A stretch of 37,503 nt of DNA from Spirochaetota bacterium (GTDB lineage: Bacteria > Spirochaetota > Spirochaetia > Treponematales > Treponemataceae). How positions within the stretch are numbered: the stretch's first letter is position 1; every line of letters begins with the position of its first letter. The notes beneath the pieces were generated by a model. The model ran no database searches and had not been told where the DNA came from. It worked only from the letters and a program-made list of their open reading frames with translations. The DNA lies in contig JAEEQG010000057.1 of NCBI GenBank assembly GCA_016285185.1, forward strand, positions 1 to 37,503. The letters are read 5' to 3'. Of this stretch, positions 8,089 through 18,161 are shown piece after piece. The position numbers were made by a program, and so were the translations under genes.

Positions 8089-9114
8089 ATGAAGAAGTCC
8101 TTTGTATTTGTACTGGCTGCTTTTTTAGTTTTTACATCATGTACCGCAAAAAACAAGGATACCCACCTTGCAGTTGATAAAAACGGAAAAACCGTAGTAG
8201 AACGTTACGGCAACCTTCAAATTCTAAAGAACACACTTTGCGACCAAAACGGTAATCCCGTCCAGCTGCGGGGCATGAGTTCGCACGGTTTGCAATGGTA
8301 CGGGAAATATGCAAATAACAATGTCATAAGATGGCTTCGGGAGGATTGGAACTGCCAAATATTCCGTACAGCACTTTATCTTGGTGAAGGTGGTTTTATC
8401 AATAACGGCTCATTGAAATTCCTCGTTTTTGAATCAATAGAATCATGTATTAAAAATGGTATGTATGTGCTTGTTGACTGGCACGTGCTTTCTGACAAAG
8501 ATCCGATGTTGTACAAAAACAGAGCTGTTGAGTTTTTTTCCGAAATCGCCGAAAAATACGGTTCATACCCTAATATTATCTATGAAATCTGCAACGAACC
8601 CAACGGAAGGAATGTTACCTGGGACAATAACATAAAACCGTATGCGGAAGAAGTAATCGCCACTATCAGAAAATATGATCCCGACAACATTATAATAGTA
8701 GGAACTCCAAACTGGAGTCAGGACGTAGATGTTGCCGCAAAAAATCCAATTACAGAACAAAAAAACATAATGTACACACTGCATTTTTATGCAGGTTCGC
8801 ACGGGGACAAGCTTAGAAGAAAAGCTTCGAAAGCATTAAAAGCAGGAATCCCTTTGTTTGTAACAGAATGGGGGACAACTAAAGACTCCGGCGACGGTGG
8901 TGTGTTTGAAAAAGAAACTTTGGAATGGATGGAATTCTTACAGAAAAACAATATTTCATGGGTCAATTGGTCTATAAACAATAAGGGAGAAGATTCAGGA
9001 ATCTTGAAATATAACGCCGACAAATCCGGTGATGGAAACTGGAATGAAGACGATTTATCTCCATCCGGTATTTTTGTAAGAAAAATTCTTCGCAATGAGA
9101 TAGATATAAAATAA
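8089..9114 (+). CDS. Glycoside hydrolase family 5 endoglucanase, lipoprotein
   Basis: A 341-residue secreted beta-glucanase that hydrolyses beta-1,4-glucan internally by a retaining mechanism. Residues 1-18 are a lipoprotein signal ending in the spirochete-style lipobox FTSC (Cys18), so the enzyme should be membrane-anchored. The catalytic GH5 barrel follows with RGMSSHGLQWYG, R93, DWH (130-132), the acid/base Glu170 in ICNEPNG, His232 in LHFYAG and the nucleophile Glu260 in FVTEWGTT. The order and RGMSSHG resemble subfamily GH5_2 cellulases. No carbohydrate-binding module is attached. The ATG at 8089 is chosen over 8059 because GGGAGGAG sits just upstream and the signal peptide starts there. 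Confidence 0.93.
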   Translation: MKKSFVFVLAAFLVFTSCTAKNKDTHLAVDKNGKTVVERYGNLQILKNTLCDQNGNPVQLRGMSSHGLQWYGKYANNNVIRWLREDWNCQIFRTALYLGEGGFINNGSLKFLVFESIESCIKNGMYVLVDWHVLSDKDPMLYKNRAVEFFSEIAEKYGSYPNIIYEICNEPNGRNVTWDNNIKPYAEEVIATIRKYDPDNIIIVGTPNWSQDVDVAAKNPITEQKNIMYTLHFYAGSHGDKLRRKASKALKAGIPLFVTEWGTTKDSGDGGVFEKETLEWMEFLQKNNISWVNWSINNKGEDSGILKYNADKSGDGNWNEDDLSPSGIFVRKILRNEIDIK

Positions 9115-9148
9115 AGCTATGAACTCAATTCGAATATAGAAGAATTAT

Positions 9149-9190
9149 AAAAAAAGCGGGAACCCGGATCTCCGATTTCCCGCTTTTTTT
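9149..9190. terminator. Bidirectional intrinsic terminator
   Basis: AAAAAAAGCGGGAA (9149-9162) pairs perfectly with TTCCCGCTTTTTTT (9177-9190). It sits between the convergent GH5 and AGCS genes and can terminate both. Confidence 0.9.
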
Positions 9191-9204
9191 ACGCTTTAGA
9201 TTGT

Positions 9205-10635
9205 TTAAAGTGTAGGATATTTATCAAAGTATTTTTTTGTCTCTTTTGCAACAACACCACTCAGAACAATCAGGGCAATACAGTTAGGAATTGCCATCAA
9301 ACCATTGAAGATATCAGCGATGTCAAATACAGTTGTAACAGTAAAGTAGGGTCCGATTGCAATAGCAATGATATAAAGAATACGATAAACCATCACAATA
9401 CCCATCTTTCCGTTTGTAAGATATTCAAGACACTTTTCTGAGTAGTAGTCCCAGCCAAGAATTGTAGTAAATGCAAAGAATGCAAGACAAAGCATAAGCA
9501 GGAAGTGAACAGAAACGCCGTCACCACCAAGAACCTTTGAAAGTGCGTTGGCTGTAAGCTCAATTCCAGCCCAGCCGTTTGCATTATACAAATCCATAAA
9601 TCCGGCATCTGTCATAGCAAGAACAATAGCAAGACCAGTCATTGTACAAACAATCAAAGTATCGATTACAGTACCGGTCATGTTTACAAGCCCCTGCTCT
9701 ACAGGCTCATTTGTCTGTACAGGAGCGGCAGCAATAGGAGCAGAACCAAGACCAGCCTCGTTAGAGAAGATACCGCGGGCAATACCCTTGCGCATAGAAT
9801 CAAGTACTTGCTTCATAACCCAGCCGGCAGCACCACCAGCCATTGCCTTCCATCCGAATGCGGACTTAAAGATAAGCGCAAATGCAGCAGGAATCTTAGA
9901 GGCATTCATGATGATTACAGAAAGACCAAGGAAGATGTATACGATTGCCATTGCAGGAACAACTTTTTCCGCAACTTTGGAAATACGTTTAAGACCACCG
10001 ATGATTACAAGAGCGGCAAACAAAGTTACAACAATTCCACCAATTACCGTTGCCCATGAATAAGCGTTTTCACCGATTGTAAATGCGGTACCGGAATTGC
10101 TGAATGTCATATTAACGGCAGAAGTAATACCGTTAATCTGTGTCATTGTACCAATACCCATGAGACCAGCAAGAGCACCAAATACGGCAAACAAAACAGC
10201 AAGCCACTTCCACTTTGCGCCCATACCTTTTTCGATTGTATAGAAAGGTCCGCCAAGTACATGTCCATCTGCTTTTACTTCACGATATTTAATTGCAAGC
10301 ATACATTCCGCATATTTTGTCGCTGTACCAAGGATGGCGGCAATCCACATCCAGAAAAGCGCACCTGGACCACCTGCTGCAAGAGCGGTTCCAACACCGA
10401 CAATGTTACCTGTACCGATAGTAGCTGAAAGTGCGGTGCAAAGAGCAGCAAAACCGGAAAGCTCACCTTCACCTTCGTTCTTTTTGAAGATACCCTTAAA
10501 AGCTCTTCCCAATTTGGTAAACTGAATACCTCTTGAACTGATAGTCAAAATTAAACCAGTTGCAAGAATGAGGACGATTGTCGGAACACCCCAGACAAAA
10601 TCGTCGATTTTTGTAACAATTGAGCTAAATGACAT
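9205..10635 (-). CDS. AGCS-family sodium:alanine/glycine symporter
   Basis: A 476-residue inner-membrane carrier coupling sodium (or proton) to uptake of small neutral amino acids such as alanine or glycine. The family signature is intact: GFAALCTALSATIGTGNIVG (about 61-80), GGPGALFWMW after it, the GGPFYTIEKG loop, and RGIFSNEAGLGSAPIAAA in the middle. Length is normal for the family. AGAGGAA lies just upstream of the ATG. A possible promoter on the minus strand is TTGTGT (10704-10709), 17 nt, GATAAT (10681-10686). It stands alone between terminators and a divergent FecR gene. Confidence 0.93.
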   Translation of the reverse strand: MSFSSIVTKIDDFVWGVPTIVLILATGLILTISSRGIQFTKLGRAFKGIFKKNEGEGELSGFAALCTALSATIGTGNIVGVGTALAAGGPGALFWMWIAAILGTATKYAECMLAIKYREVKADGHVLGGPFYTIEKGMGAKWKWLAVLFAVFGALAGLMGIGTMTQINGITSAVNMTFSNSGTAFTIGENAYSWATVIGGIVVTLFAALVIIGGLKRISKVAEKVVPAMAIVYIFLGLSVIIMNASKIPAAFALIFKSAFGWKAMAGGAAGWVMKQVLDSMRKGIARGIFSNEAGLGSAPIAAAPVQTNEPVEQGLVNMTGTVIDTLIVCTMTGLAIVLAMTDAGFMDLYNANGWAGIELTANALSKVLGGDGVSVHFLLMLCLAFFAFTTILGWDYYSEKCLEYLTNGKMGIVMVYRILYIIAIAIGPYFTVTTVFDIADIFNGLMAIPNCIALIVLSGVVAKETKKYFDKYPTL

Positions 10636-10680
10636 TTTTTCCTCTCTAGGTTATATAAATTACAAATAAAATCTTCTATT

Positions 10681-10709
10681 ATTATCGTATTTTTTCAACA
10701 ATAACACAA
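10681..10709 (-). promoter_or_regulatory. Predicted promoter of the AGCS symporter gene
   Basis: TTGTGT and GATAAT on the minus strand are separated by 17 nt. This is consensus matching only. Confidence 0.35.
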
Positions 10710-10867
10710 GATTGATTTTAAGTTTTGAGGAACCGATACCAAAAATGAATTTGGAGATTTTATACAAATCCAATACTTAAAGATTAAAATAAGATTAAAA
10801 TAACCTGAAAATCAGATTTTACCAGTAATAAAAACTTGTAAAAAAGAAATTTCAGTGATATTCTAAA

Positions 10868-10896
10868 TTCAAGACTGGATATAACAGGCTTATAAT
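10868..10896 (+). promoter_or_regulatory. Predicted promoter of the FecR-domain gene
   Basis: A perfect -10 TATAAT (10891-10896) lies 22 nt before the ATG; the -35 (TTCAAG, 10868-10873, 17-nt spacer) is weak. The remaining part of the 282-bp region between the divergent genes is AT-rich with no other gene seen. Confidence 0.5.
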
Positions 10897-10917
10897 CTCT
10901 TTCGAGGAGTTACTAAT

Positions 10918-11664
10918 ATGAAATTTTTAACAAAACGCGGACTGTTTATTCTTTTGGTAGTTTTTGCCGCTTCTTGCCTGTTCGCATTAGACGGTAAAGT
11001 TGTTTCAGTTACAGGTAAAGTTGAAATGCAAGCAAACGGTGACAACTGGGTTCAGCTTAAAGAAGGCGACGTTGTTCCGCAGGGCGCAATCATTTCATCC
11101 GGTTTTAAATCACAGGCAGACATAAAACTTGGCGGTTCTTTGCTGACAGTATATCAGCTTACAAGAGTAAGCCTCAGAGAACTTTCTGAATCTACAGACA
11201 AAGTAACAACAGACTTGTATCTGGATGCGGGTTCCGTAAGAGCAGATGTAAAACCACTTAACAATAAGGCAAACGGTTTTCAGGTACGTACACCTGTCGT
11301 AACCGCTTCTGTCCGTGGTACTGAACTCGGTGTTACCGGTGACGGAGGTCTTAACGTTTACAGAGGTTCTGTTGCATTGATTCCGATGGATACAGGAACA
11401 ACACGCTTTATAAATGGTGGACAGGAAATAAAAGCTGATAATGGTAACATTCCTTCTCCATTTGCAAAGGGTAATCAATCATTCAATGTAAGTATCTCCG
11501 GTCAGTCACCTACCGACAAGCCAACTACAGATATGCAGATTACCGGTGGAGAGCTCGGCGACGGAATTGTAACAATTCCTTCTACAGGTTTTGAAGATTC
11601 TGTTGAGTATGCAGTATTTGAACTTCAGAACGGAGAATCATCAATAATTACTGTTGTTAACTAA
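10918..11664 (+). CDS. FecR-domain exported protein
   Basis: A 248-residue protein with an N-terminal export signal (residues 1-23, cleavage likely near LFALDG). AASC at 17-20 leaves open a lipoprotein. The FecR-like beta-rich domain occupies about 25-150, with GKVEMQANGDNWVQLKEGD at the start and the typical FQVRTPVVTASVRGTELGV core. The C-terminal 80 residues are low-complexity, Ser/Thr/Gly-rich. In classical FecR the domain senses siderophore transport, but many spirochetes have stand-alone secreted FecR proteins with no sigma factor nearby, as here. Function is unknown. CGAGGAG precedes the ATG by about 8 nt, and a strong terminator follows. Confidence 0.87.
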   Translation: MKFLTKRGLFILLVVFAASCLFALDGKVVSVTGKVEMQANGDNWVQLKEGDVVPQGAIISSGFKSQADIKLGGSLLTVYQLTRVSLRELSESTDKVTTDLYLDAGSVRADVKPLNNKANGFQVRTPVVTASVRGTELGVTGDGGLNVYRGSVALIPMDTGTTRFINGGQEIKADNGNIPSPFAKGNQSFNVSISGQSPTDKPTTDMQITGGELGDGIVTIPSTGFEDSVEYAVFELQNGESSIITVVN

Positions 11665-11687
11665 ACATCTGATATTACTGGATTTAA

Positions 11688-11717
11688 GGATCGCCATAAC
11701 AGGCGGTCCTTTTTTTA
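11688..11717 (+). terminator. Intrinsic terminator of the FecR-domain gene
   Basis: GGATCGCC (11688-11695) pairs with GGCGGTCC (11702-11709) with one G-U pair and a 6-nt loop, followed by eight T residues. Confidence 0.9.
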
Positions 11718-11807
11718 TACCACTTGGAAAAACTAAAAACTCCTTGAAGTTAGGAGAAAATAGCTGTATCATATATGCAGCTTAAGTCAAACAATTATGA
11801 GGTTATT

Positions 11808-12431
11808 ATGAATTTTATTTTTTTGGGACCTCCCGGTGCGGGAAAAGGTACCCTTGCTGCAAAAGTTGCGGAATCGTATAAAATTCCGCATATTTCAACC
11901 GGTGAAATCTTCCGCGCTGCAATAAAAGCGCAGACACCACTTGGACAAAAAGTAAAAGCTATTTTGGATTCCGGCGCATTAGTAAGTGATGATATCACAA
12001 TAGAGCTTGTAAAAGACAGGCTTTCTCAACCCGATACAAAAAACGGTTTTATTTTGGACGGTTTTCCAAGAACAATCCCACAAGCAGAAGCTCTTGAAAA
12101 TATCGTAAAAATTGATGCTGCAGTTAATTTTGATATTTCCGATGAAGGAGTGATCGAACGTCTTTCAGGACGTCGTGTATGTAAGAACTGTTCACAGAAT
12201 TATCATATTAAATTTCTTAAACCTGCAAAAGAAAATGTGTGTGACAAATGTGGCGGAGAACTTTTCATACGTGACGATGATAAACCCGAATCCATTGCGC
12301 ACCGTCTTGAAGTATACCGTTCACAAACAGCACCCTTAATCGATTTTTACAAAAACAAAAAACTTCTTGTAGATATCGATGCAAAACCAGCTGCTGATAT
12401 AATTCTTGCGGAATTCAAGAAAAAGTTTTAG
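11808..12431 (+). CDS. adk: Adenylate kinase, zinc-lid type
   Basis: Catalyses ATP + AMP to 2 ADP in the cytoplasm. The 207-residue protein has the P-loop GPPGAGKGT (7-15), the AMP-binding STGEIFRAAI (30-39), the GFPRT motif (85-89) and a lid with Cys125, Cys128, Cys145 and Cys148. The four cysteines should bind structural zinc, as in Gram-positive enzymes and unlike E. coli. ATG at 11808 is chosen because MNFIFLGPPG is the family start and TGAGGT lies nearby; the frame is open upstream to 11775, but that adds non-homologous residues. It is followed after 81 bp by the HD-GYP gene. Confidence 0.95.
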   Translation: MNFIFLGPPGAGKGTLAAKVAESYKIPHISTGEIFRAAIKAQTPLGQKVKAILDSGALVSDDITIELVKDRLSQPDTKNGFILDGFPRTIPQAEALENIVKIDAAVNFDISDEGVIERLSGRRVCKNCSQNYHIKFLKPAKENVCDKCGGELFIRDDDKPESIAHRLEVYRSQTAPLIDFYKNKKLLVDIDAKPAADIILAEFKKKF

Positions 12432-12439
12432 AATATAAA

Positions 12440-12467
12440 CAGTGCTGTTTGTTCTCAGGCAGCACTG
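12440..12467 (+). terminator. Hairpin after adk, weak terminator or attenuator
   Basis: CAGTGCTG (12440-12447) pairs perfectly with CAGCACTG (12460-12467) around a 12-nt loop. Only a short mixed tail (CTGTTTATT) follows, so termination would be partial. Confidence 0.45.
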
Positions 12468-12512
12468 CTGTTTATTACAGCAATGTTTGCTGAAAGCTGT
12501 GTCTAACCGGAT

Positions 12513-13694
12513 ATGAAAAATAGTTTTTTCTGGAAACTTTTGAGTCTGTTTATAGCTTTATTTTTTCTCTGCTGTGCAGGATTGGTTATCCTGACGCTTA
12601 GCTTTTCCACGATACAAACATCACAGAGTCTTAAACTTGAGGCAGAATCAAAAAAAGATCTGGAAGGGGCAATAACAAAAAATCCCGAAAAACAATGGAT
12701 GCGACAGCTAGAGATGGGTGCACAATTTGACGGAGTCCTTAAAAACAATACACCTTCTGAAATTTCCAAATGGAAAGTAATAATCGAAATTCCACCTAAA
12801 TCCTATATAGACAGTTCTTGGAACGGTGAATATACAGTTACCGATCACCAGATACAAATTCTTCCACCATCCGATTACAATCAAATAATACCTCCAAACG
12901 GCAGTATCACCTTTGGTTTTATATTGTACTCACAGCCTTCTTTCCAGGCAGATGATGTTACTGTAGAATATTATATAACAAAAAAAGTAACTGAACTTAC
13001 AGGATTCAGAATTCTTTATTATTCTGCGATTATCCTGTTAATTGTTATTTTTGTTTATTTAATATTCATGTTCAAGCTGCGTTCTCTGCAGAAAAAACAT
13101 GAATATGACAGACAGTTTATCGAACAAACTCTTAAACTCTTTGCAAACACAATCGAAGCAAAAGATGTTTACACACGCGGTCATTCAGTACGTGTTAGTA
13201 TCTACGCAAAAGAAATAGCAAAACGTCTGGGACTTCCTGAAGAAGAACAGATGAACATTTACTATATATCACTTTTGCATGATATTGGTAAAATTGGTAT
13301 TAAAGATTCAATTCTAACAAAACCCGGAAGACTGGATTCAGATGAATATGCAATTATGAAAAGCCACGTCATTAAAAGTGGCGAGATTCTATCGGATTTT
13401 GTTTCATTACCGGGAGCTTCAGAAATCGTCCGACATCACCATGAAAGATACGACGGAAACGGTTATCCTGACCAACTGAAAGGCAACTTTATACCGCTTT
13501 TCTCAAGAATAATATGTATTGCAGACTCTTTTGACGCAATGACGTCGGATCGATGTTACAGGAAACAGCTTACAAAAGAAGAAGTAATTGTGGAATTGAA
13601 AAAAAATTCCGGCACCCAGTTTGATCCGCAACTCGTTCCAATTATGCTAGATATGCTGGAATGCGGTGTTGCACCTGTCGAACTACAAAACTAA
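12513..13694 (+). CDS. HD-GYP c-di-GMP phosphodiesterase with an extracytoplasmic CBM2-like domain
   Basis: A 393-residue membrane sensor enzyme. Membrane segments lie at about 8-31 and 168-188. Between them is a beta-rich outer domain (about 62-155) that reads like a family 2 carbohydrate-binding module: [11 protein letters not shown]87KVIIEIP, SSW103NGEY, then [16 protein letters not shown]. The cytoplasmic part is an HD-GYP domain with H222-x-V region, HD at 256-257 ([10 protein letters not shown]), the [12 protein letters not shown] motif (308-319) and [13 protein letters not shown]. All metal and GYP residues are present, so c-di-GMP hydrolysis is likely. No clear Shine-Dalgarno precedes the ATG. 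It may read through from adk. Its last 4 bp overlap the end of the convergent activase gene. Confidence 0.88.
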   Translation: MKNSFFWKLLSLFIALFFLCCAGLVILTLSFSTIQTSQSLKLEAESKKDLEGAITKNPEKQWMRQLEMGAQFDGVLKNNTPSEISKWKVIIEIPPKSYIDSSWNGEYTVTDHQIQILPPSDYNQIIPPNGSITFGFILYSQPSFQADDVTVEYYITKKVTELTGFRILYYSAIILLIVIFVYLIFMFKLRSLQKKHEYDRQFIEQTLKLFANTIEAKDVYTRGHSVRVSIYAKEIAKRLGLPEEEQMNIYYISLLHDIGKIGIKDSILTKPGRLDSDEYAIMKSHVIKSGEILSDFVSLPGASEIVRHHHERYDGNGYPDQLKGNFIPLFSRIICIADSFDAMTSDRCYRKQLTKEEVIVELKKNSGTQFDPQLVPIMLDMLECGVAPVELQN

Positions 13695-16600
13695 TTCTCA
13701 TCAGGATGCTTTCCTAACGGTGCGTTGGATAAAAGCAGTTTAAGCCTGTTGAGCTGGTTAACTTCACTTGAACCAGGATCGTAATCAATTGCCGAAATAT
13801 TTGCTCCCGGAAATCTATAACGTAATTCCTTAATCATTCCTTTACCGGTTACATGATTAGGCAGACATGCGAACGGTTGAACACAGGCAATACTCAGAAC
13901 TCCAGACTCAATCAATTCAACCATTTCTGCAGTTAAAAACCAGCCCTCACCTGTTATATTACCAAGTTGAACAATATCATTGACACCTTGCATCAAAGTA
14001 TAAATAGATTTAGGAGGTTCAAAACGGCGGCTTTTTGCAAGACGTTTTTTTATGTATCTGCGATAAAGCTCTACAGCTGATACAAGCAGTTTTGCATTTC
14101 GTTCTGTTTTTCGGGGAAACGATAACTTTTCATAACGATAAATACCAGTAGAAAATGAATAGAAGAAAAAATCCGCCAAATCAGGCATAACACATTCCGC
14201 ACCTTCGTTTTCGATGGTATGAACGATATTATTATTTGCAGTAGGATGAAACTTTACCAAAATTTCGCCAACAACACCTACTCTTGGTTTTCGCCCCTCT
14301 TTAAGAGGCAGTTTGTCAAAATCGGAAATAATATTTCGTATTACTTTATGATATTTAAAAATGGAAGCATATTTCAGTTGCTTTTCCAAAATATTATCCC
14401 ATTTTTCATACAATGCATTTGCTGAACCAGGGACCTTTTCATATGGACGCACACGATAAAGTACACGCATGAGCAGATCACCGAGCATAATTGCCATAAG
14501 AGAGCGATGCAAAAGAAGCGGAGTAATCTTAAAGCCAGGATTTTTTTCAAATCCTTGTACACTCAATGACAAAACAGGAATATTCGGCCAACCGGCATCA
14601 TTGAGCGCACGGCGGATAAATCCGATATAATTTGTGGCGCGACACCCGCCACCAGTTTGTGTTATCAAAAGACTAACTTTATCCAGATCGTATTTCCCTG
14701 ACTTTAAGGCAGAAATCAATTGCCCTGCAACAAGTATTGACGGGTAACAGGCATCGTTATTTACAAACTGAAGCCCTGTATCAACCGCCTGATTATCAAC
14801 CTCAGGGAGAATAACAAAGTTGTAACCGGAATATTCAAATGCCTTCTGCACCAGCCTAAAATGAATCGGTGACATTTGCGGAGCAAGGATTGTATGAGTC
14901 TTTCGCATCTGTTTTGTAAAAATTGAACGCTTGTATGCAGAAGATTTTTCTGTTGTGTTGCGTCTGCGGTTTCTTTCACGTTCTTTTACAGCAGCTATCA
15001 AACTGCGTATACGAATGCGTACTGCTCCAAGATTTGAACCTTCGTCGATTTTCAGCAATGTATACATTCTGTTCTTTGATTTAAGGATTTCATCAACCTG
15101 ATCTGCGGTTACAGCATCCAATCCACAACCAAAACTGGTCAGCTGAACTAATTCAAGATTTGGACTTTCTGATACAAAACTGGCAGCCCTATACAGGCGG
15201 TTATGATAAGTCCATTGGTCTATTATCCTCAAAGGACGGTCTACAGCACCAAGATGCGCCACACTGTCTTCCGTAAAAACAGCCAGTCCCAAACCTGAAA
15301 TAAGCTCTGGAATTCCGTGATTTATCTCAGGATCCAAATGATACGGGCGACCAGCAAGAACAATTCCTGATGAACCTGATCGAATTATCTGTTCAAGCCC
15401 TTCCTCACCTTTTTCCTTTACTTCTTCACGGAATTTTCTCTGTTCCGCCCATGCAACGTCGACAGCTTTGTTTATTTCATCCCGGCTTATTGAGAAACGT
15501 TGTCCAAGTTCTTCATACAAACGTTCCGCTAACCGGTATTTATTATCAATCGGAAGGAAAGGATTGAGGAATGTTACATTATGATCACGCCGCAGAGCCT
15601 CGACATTATTACGCAGAACTTCAGGATAACTTGTGACAATAGGACAATTGTAATGGTTGCCAGCGCCAGCATCTTCCTTGACCTCATACGGAGCACAAGG
15701 ATAAAAAATAAACTTTATTCCTGCCTTTAAAAGCGATTCGATATGCCCATGTGAAATTTTTCCAGGGTAACATACAGATTCTGAAGGAATTGTTTCCAGA
15801 CCGAGTTCATAAACTGAGCGGGTGGAACGAGGTGAAAGCCGGACTCTGAAACCAAGCTGCGTAAAAAAAGTAAACCACAAGGGATAATTTTCATACATGT
15901 TCAGGACTCTGGGCAAACCCACCTCGCCTCTTGGAGCCTTATCAATGGTCAGAGGAACATAACTGAATAAACGTTTGTATTTCCAGGCAAAAAGATTCGG
16001 AAGTTCCGCATCTTCATCCTCTGAAAGCTTTGCATTTGAAGCATCTATTGTTTTTACATGCTTGGTATCATCTGTTTCAGCCCCACGTTCACAGCGGTTA
16101 CCGGTGACAAAACGGCGTACAGAACCGGCAGAATCATTTCCATTGGAAAAAGTATTTATTGTAAGCAGACAGTTGTTTGCACATCTTCCGCATCGTTTCA
16201 GTTCAAGCGAAACAGAAAAGTTTTCAAGCTCAGAGATGGAAGCAATTTTAGAATGGATGACAGGTATATCCGTCCTGGAAGAGAGTTCTTCCGACAAAGA
16301 GATTTCAGGATTGTAGTTTTCATCACCAGGTTTTAACCTGACAACATCATACCACTGATCCCTCGCTATAAGAGCAGCTCCGTATGCACCCATTAAGCCC
16401 GCAACATCCGGTCTGAAGACATTTACACCGGCTATTTTTTCAAAAGCTCTTAGGACTGCATCATTATTGAATGTTCCACCCTGAACAACAACTTTTGAAC
16501 CAATTTCAGATGCGCGACGCAGCTTAATAACCTTAAACAGCGCATTCTTTATAACCGAATAAGACAATCCGGCTGAAATATCCGCAACGGTAGCACCTTC

Positions 16601-18145
16601 TTTTTGAGCTTGTTTTACACGGCTGTTCATGAATACAGTACACCGACTGCCTAAATCCACGGGATTTTTTGCTAGTAAGGCTTTTCTGCTGAATTCACGG
16701 ATATCCATTCCAAGAGACCGTGCAAAATTGTCAAGGAAACTACCACAACCGGAAGAACACGCCTCATTCAGCTGAATCGAAGTGATTGCACCATCTTTCA
16801 TACACAAACACTTCATATCCTGTCCGCCGATATCAAGCAGGAATTCTACACCCGGCACAAAAAAATCAGCTGCCCTGTAATGAGCTATAGTTTCAACTTC
16901 TCCATCATCAACACCCAAGGCTGCCTGAAACAAAGCTTCGCCGTAACCTGTCGAAATAGAACGGGCAATGTAAACATCTTTAGGCAGTTTTGTATAAAGA
17001 TCTTTAAGAACTTTTACCGCTAAATCAACTGGATTACCAGCATTGACATCATAAAAACGCCAAAGGATTCGGCCTTCACGATCAATCAAAACTGCTTTTG
17101 TAGTTGTTGAACCGGCATCAAGCCCAAGAAAGACAGCACCTGTTGCTTTTTCCAAATCAGCTGTTTGAGCCATCTCGGCAGCATGACGGGCATGAAATTC
17201 TTCAAGTTCTTTTTCGTTTGCAAACAAAGGCTCCAAACGCTGAACTTCCGTCATTTCGGCATCCACCAGATTTTTCAGCGAATCACGGAACTCTGCTATA
17301 GTGCGTAAAGCAACTTTTTCGTCAGAATTATCACTGTCAGCAGAATAAGCCGCACCGGCCGCTACAAATAGCTGGGAATCAGGCGGGACAATAATTGCAT
17401 CGCCTTCGAGTTTTAATGTTGTAATGAATCTGTAACGAAGCTGGTCAAGAAAATGAAGAGGCCCTCCCAAGAAAGCAACACGACCGCGAATCGGCTTACC
17501 ACATGCCAATCCGGAAATAGTCTGGCTTACAACTGCTTGGAAAATACTTGCCGCAATATCTTCCCTCCGGGCACCTTCATTTATAAGTGGTTGAATGTCC
17601 GTTTTTGCAAAAACACCACAACGTGCAGCTATCGGATAAATTGTTGTTGCACCTTTTGCGAGTTCGTTCAGTCCGGAAGCATCCGTTTCAAGCAGAGCTG
17701 CCATCTGGTCAATAAAAGCACCTGTACCGCCAGCGCATGTACCGTTCATACGCTGCTCAACTCCGCCCGTAAAATATGTTATTTTAGCGTCTTCTCCGCC
17801 AAGCTCAATAACAACATCCGTCTGTGGAATTATTTTTTTTACGGCTGTTGTGGAAGCAACAACTTCCTGTATAAAAGGAATAGAAAGCCACTGAGAAACA
17901 GAAAAACCGCCACTGCCTGTTACTTTTACAGAAATCGGACAATCTGCTCCCTGCGGAACTTTTTTTTCTACAGTATCAAGCGCACGCTTTACTACAGTAA
18001 TAATTGTACTGCGTATATCAGCCCGGTGACGTTCATATTCACCATACAAGATTTCATCATTATCATTAATAATTACAACCTTGACAGTTGTTGAACCGAC
18101 ATCGATGCCTGCACGCAAATGAGAAACTGTATTTGTTTTAATCAT
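13691..18145 (-). CDS. Giant acyl-CoA dehydratase activase-type protein (two BadF/HgdC ATPase domains, DUF2229, HgdB-like)
   Basis: A 1484-residue fusion. Two BadF/BadG/BcrA-family ATPase domains start with [11 protein letters not shown] (about 12-22) and [11 protein letters not shown] (about 340-350). Each retains both [4Fe-4S] cysteines expected in HgdC-type activators: C137 in [11 protein letters not shown] and C176 in ARCGVFA; C463 in [10 protein letters not shown] and C502 in SRCTVFM. A cysteine patch RCGRCANNC (651-659) follows, then a DUF2229 region (about 742-960, with [15 protein letters not shown]) and a C-terminal HgdB-like reductase/dehydratase-type region (about 1110-1480). In known systems the activator uses ATP to drive an electron into 2-hydroxyacyl-CoA dehydratase or benzoyl-CoA reductase. 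The substrate of the long fused family is unknown. It is last in a four-gene unit. Confidence 0.88.
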   Translation of the reverse strand: MIKTNTVSHLRAGIDVGSTTVKVVIINDNDEILYGEYERHRADIRSTIITVVKRALDTVEKKVPQGADCPISVKVTGSGGFSVSQWLSIPFIQEVVASTTAVKKIIPQTDVVIELGGEDAKITYFTGGVEQRMNGTCAGGTGAFIDQMAALLETDASGLNELAKGATTIYPIAARCGVFAKTDIQPLINEGARREDIAASIFQAVVSQTISGLACGKPIRGRVAFLGGPLHFLDQLRYRFITTLKLEGDAIIVPPDSQLFVAAGAAYSADSDNSDEKVALRTIAEFRDSLKNLVDAEMTEVQRLEPLFANEKELEEFHARHAAEMAQTADLEKATGAVFLGLDAGSTTTKAVLIDREGRILWRFYDVNAGNPVDLAVKVLKDLYTKLPKDVYIARSISTGYGEALFQAALGVDDGEVETIAHYRAADFFVPGVEFLLDIGGQDMKCLCMKDGAITSIQLNEACSSGCGSFLDNFARSLGMDIREFSRKALLAKNPVDLGSRCTVFMNSRVKQAQKEGATVADISAGLSYSVIKNALFKVIKLRRASEIGSKVVVQGGTFNNDAVLRAFEKIAGVNVFRPDVAGLMGAYGAALIARDQWYDVVRLKPGDENYNPEISLSEELSSRTDIPVIHSKIASISELENFSVSLELKRCGRCANNCLLTINTFSNGNDSAGSVRRFVTGNRCERGAETDDTKHVKTIDASNAKLSEDEDAELPNLFAWKYKRLFSYVPLTIDKAPRGEVGLPRVLNMYENYPLWFTFFTQLGFRVRLSPRSTRSVYELGLETIPSESVCYPGKISHGHIESLLKAGIKFIFYPCAPYEVKEDAGAGNHYNCPIVTSYPEVLRNNVEALRRDHNVTFLNPFLPIDNKYRLAERLYEELGQRFSISRDEINKAVDVAWAEQRKFREEVKEKGEEGLEQIIRSGSSGIVLAGRPYHLDPEINHGIPELISGLGLAVFTEDSVAHLGAVDRPLRIIDQWTYHNRLYRAASFVSESPNLELVQLTSFGCGLDAVTADQVDEILKSKNRMYTLLKIDEGSNLGAVRIRIRSLIAAVKERERNRRRNTTEKSSAYKRSIFTKQMRKTHTILAPQMSPIHFRLVQKAFEYSGYNFVILPEVDNQAVDTGLQFVNNDACYPSILVAGQLISALKSGKYDLDKVSLLITQTGGGCRATNYIGFIRRALNDAGWPNIPVLSLSVQGFEKNPGFKITPLLLHRSLMAIMLGDLLMRVLYRVRPYEKVPGSANALYEKWDNILEKQLKYASIFKYHKVIRNIISDFDKLPLKEGRKPRVGVVGEILVKFHPTANNNIVHTIENEGAECVMPDLADFFFYSFSTGIYRYEKLSFPRKTERNAKLLVSAVELYRRYIKKRLAKSRRFEPPKSIYTLMQGVNDIVQLGNITGEGWFLTAEMVELIESGVLSIACVQPFACLPNHVTGKGMIKELRYRFPGANISAIDYDPGSSEVNQLNRLKLLLSNAPLGKHPDEN

Positions 18146-18161
18146 AAATCAAAATTTTACC

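Noticed and set aside
9548-10063. 171-codon open frame antisense to the AGCS gene
   Set aside because: Antisense shadow of a well-supported transporter; composition is not protein-like.
17453-18094. 213-codon open frame on the plus strand opposite the activase gene
   Set aside because: It lies antisense within a strongly supported long gene, has no ribosome site and an amino-acid make-up (Cys, Asn, Tyr-rich) typical of a shadow frame.
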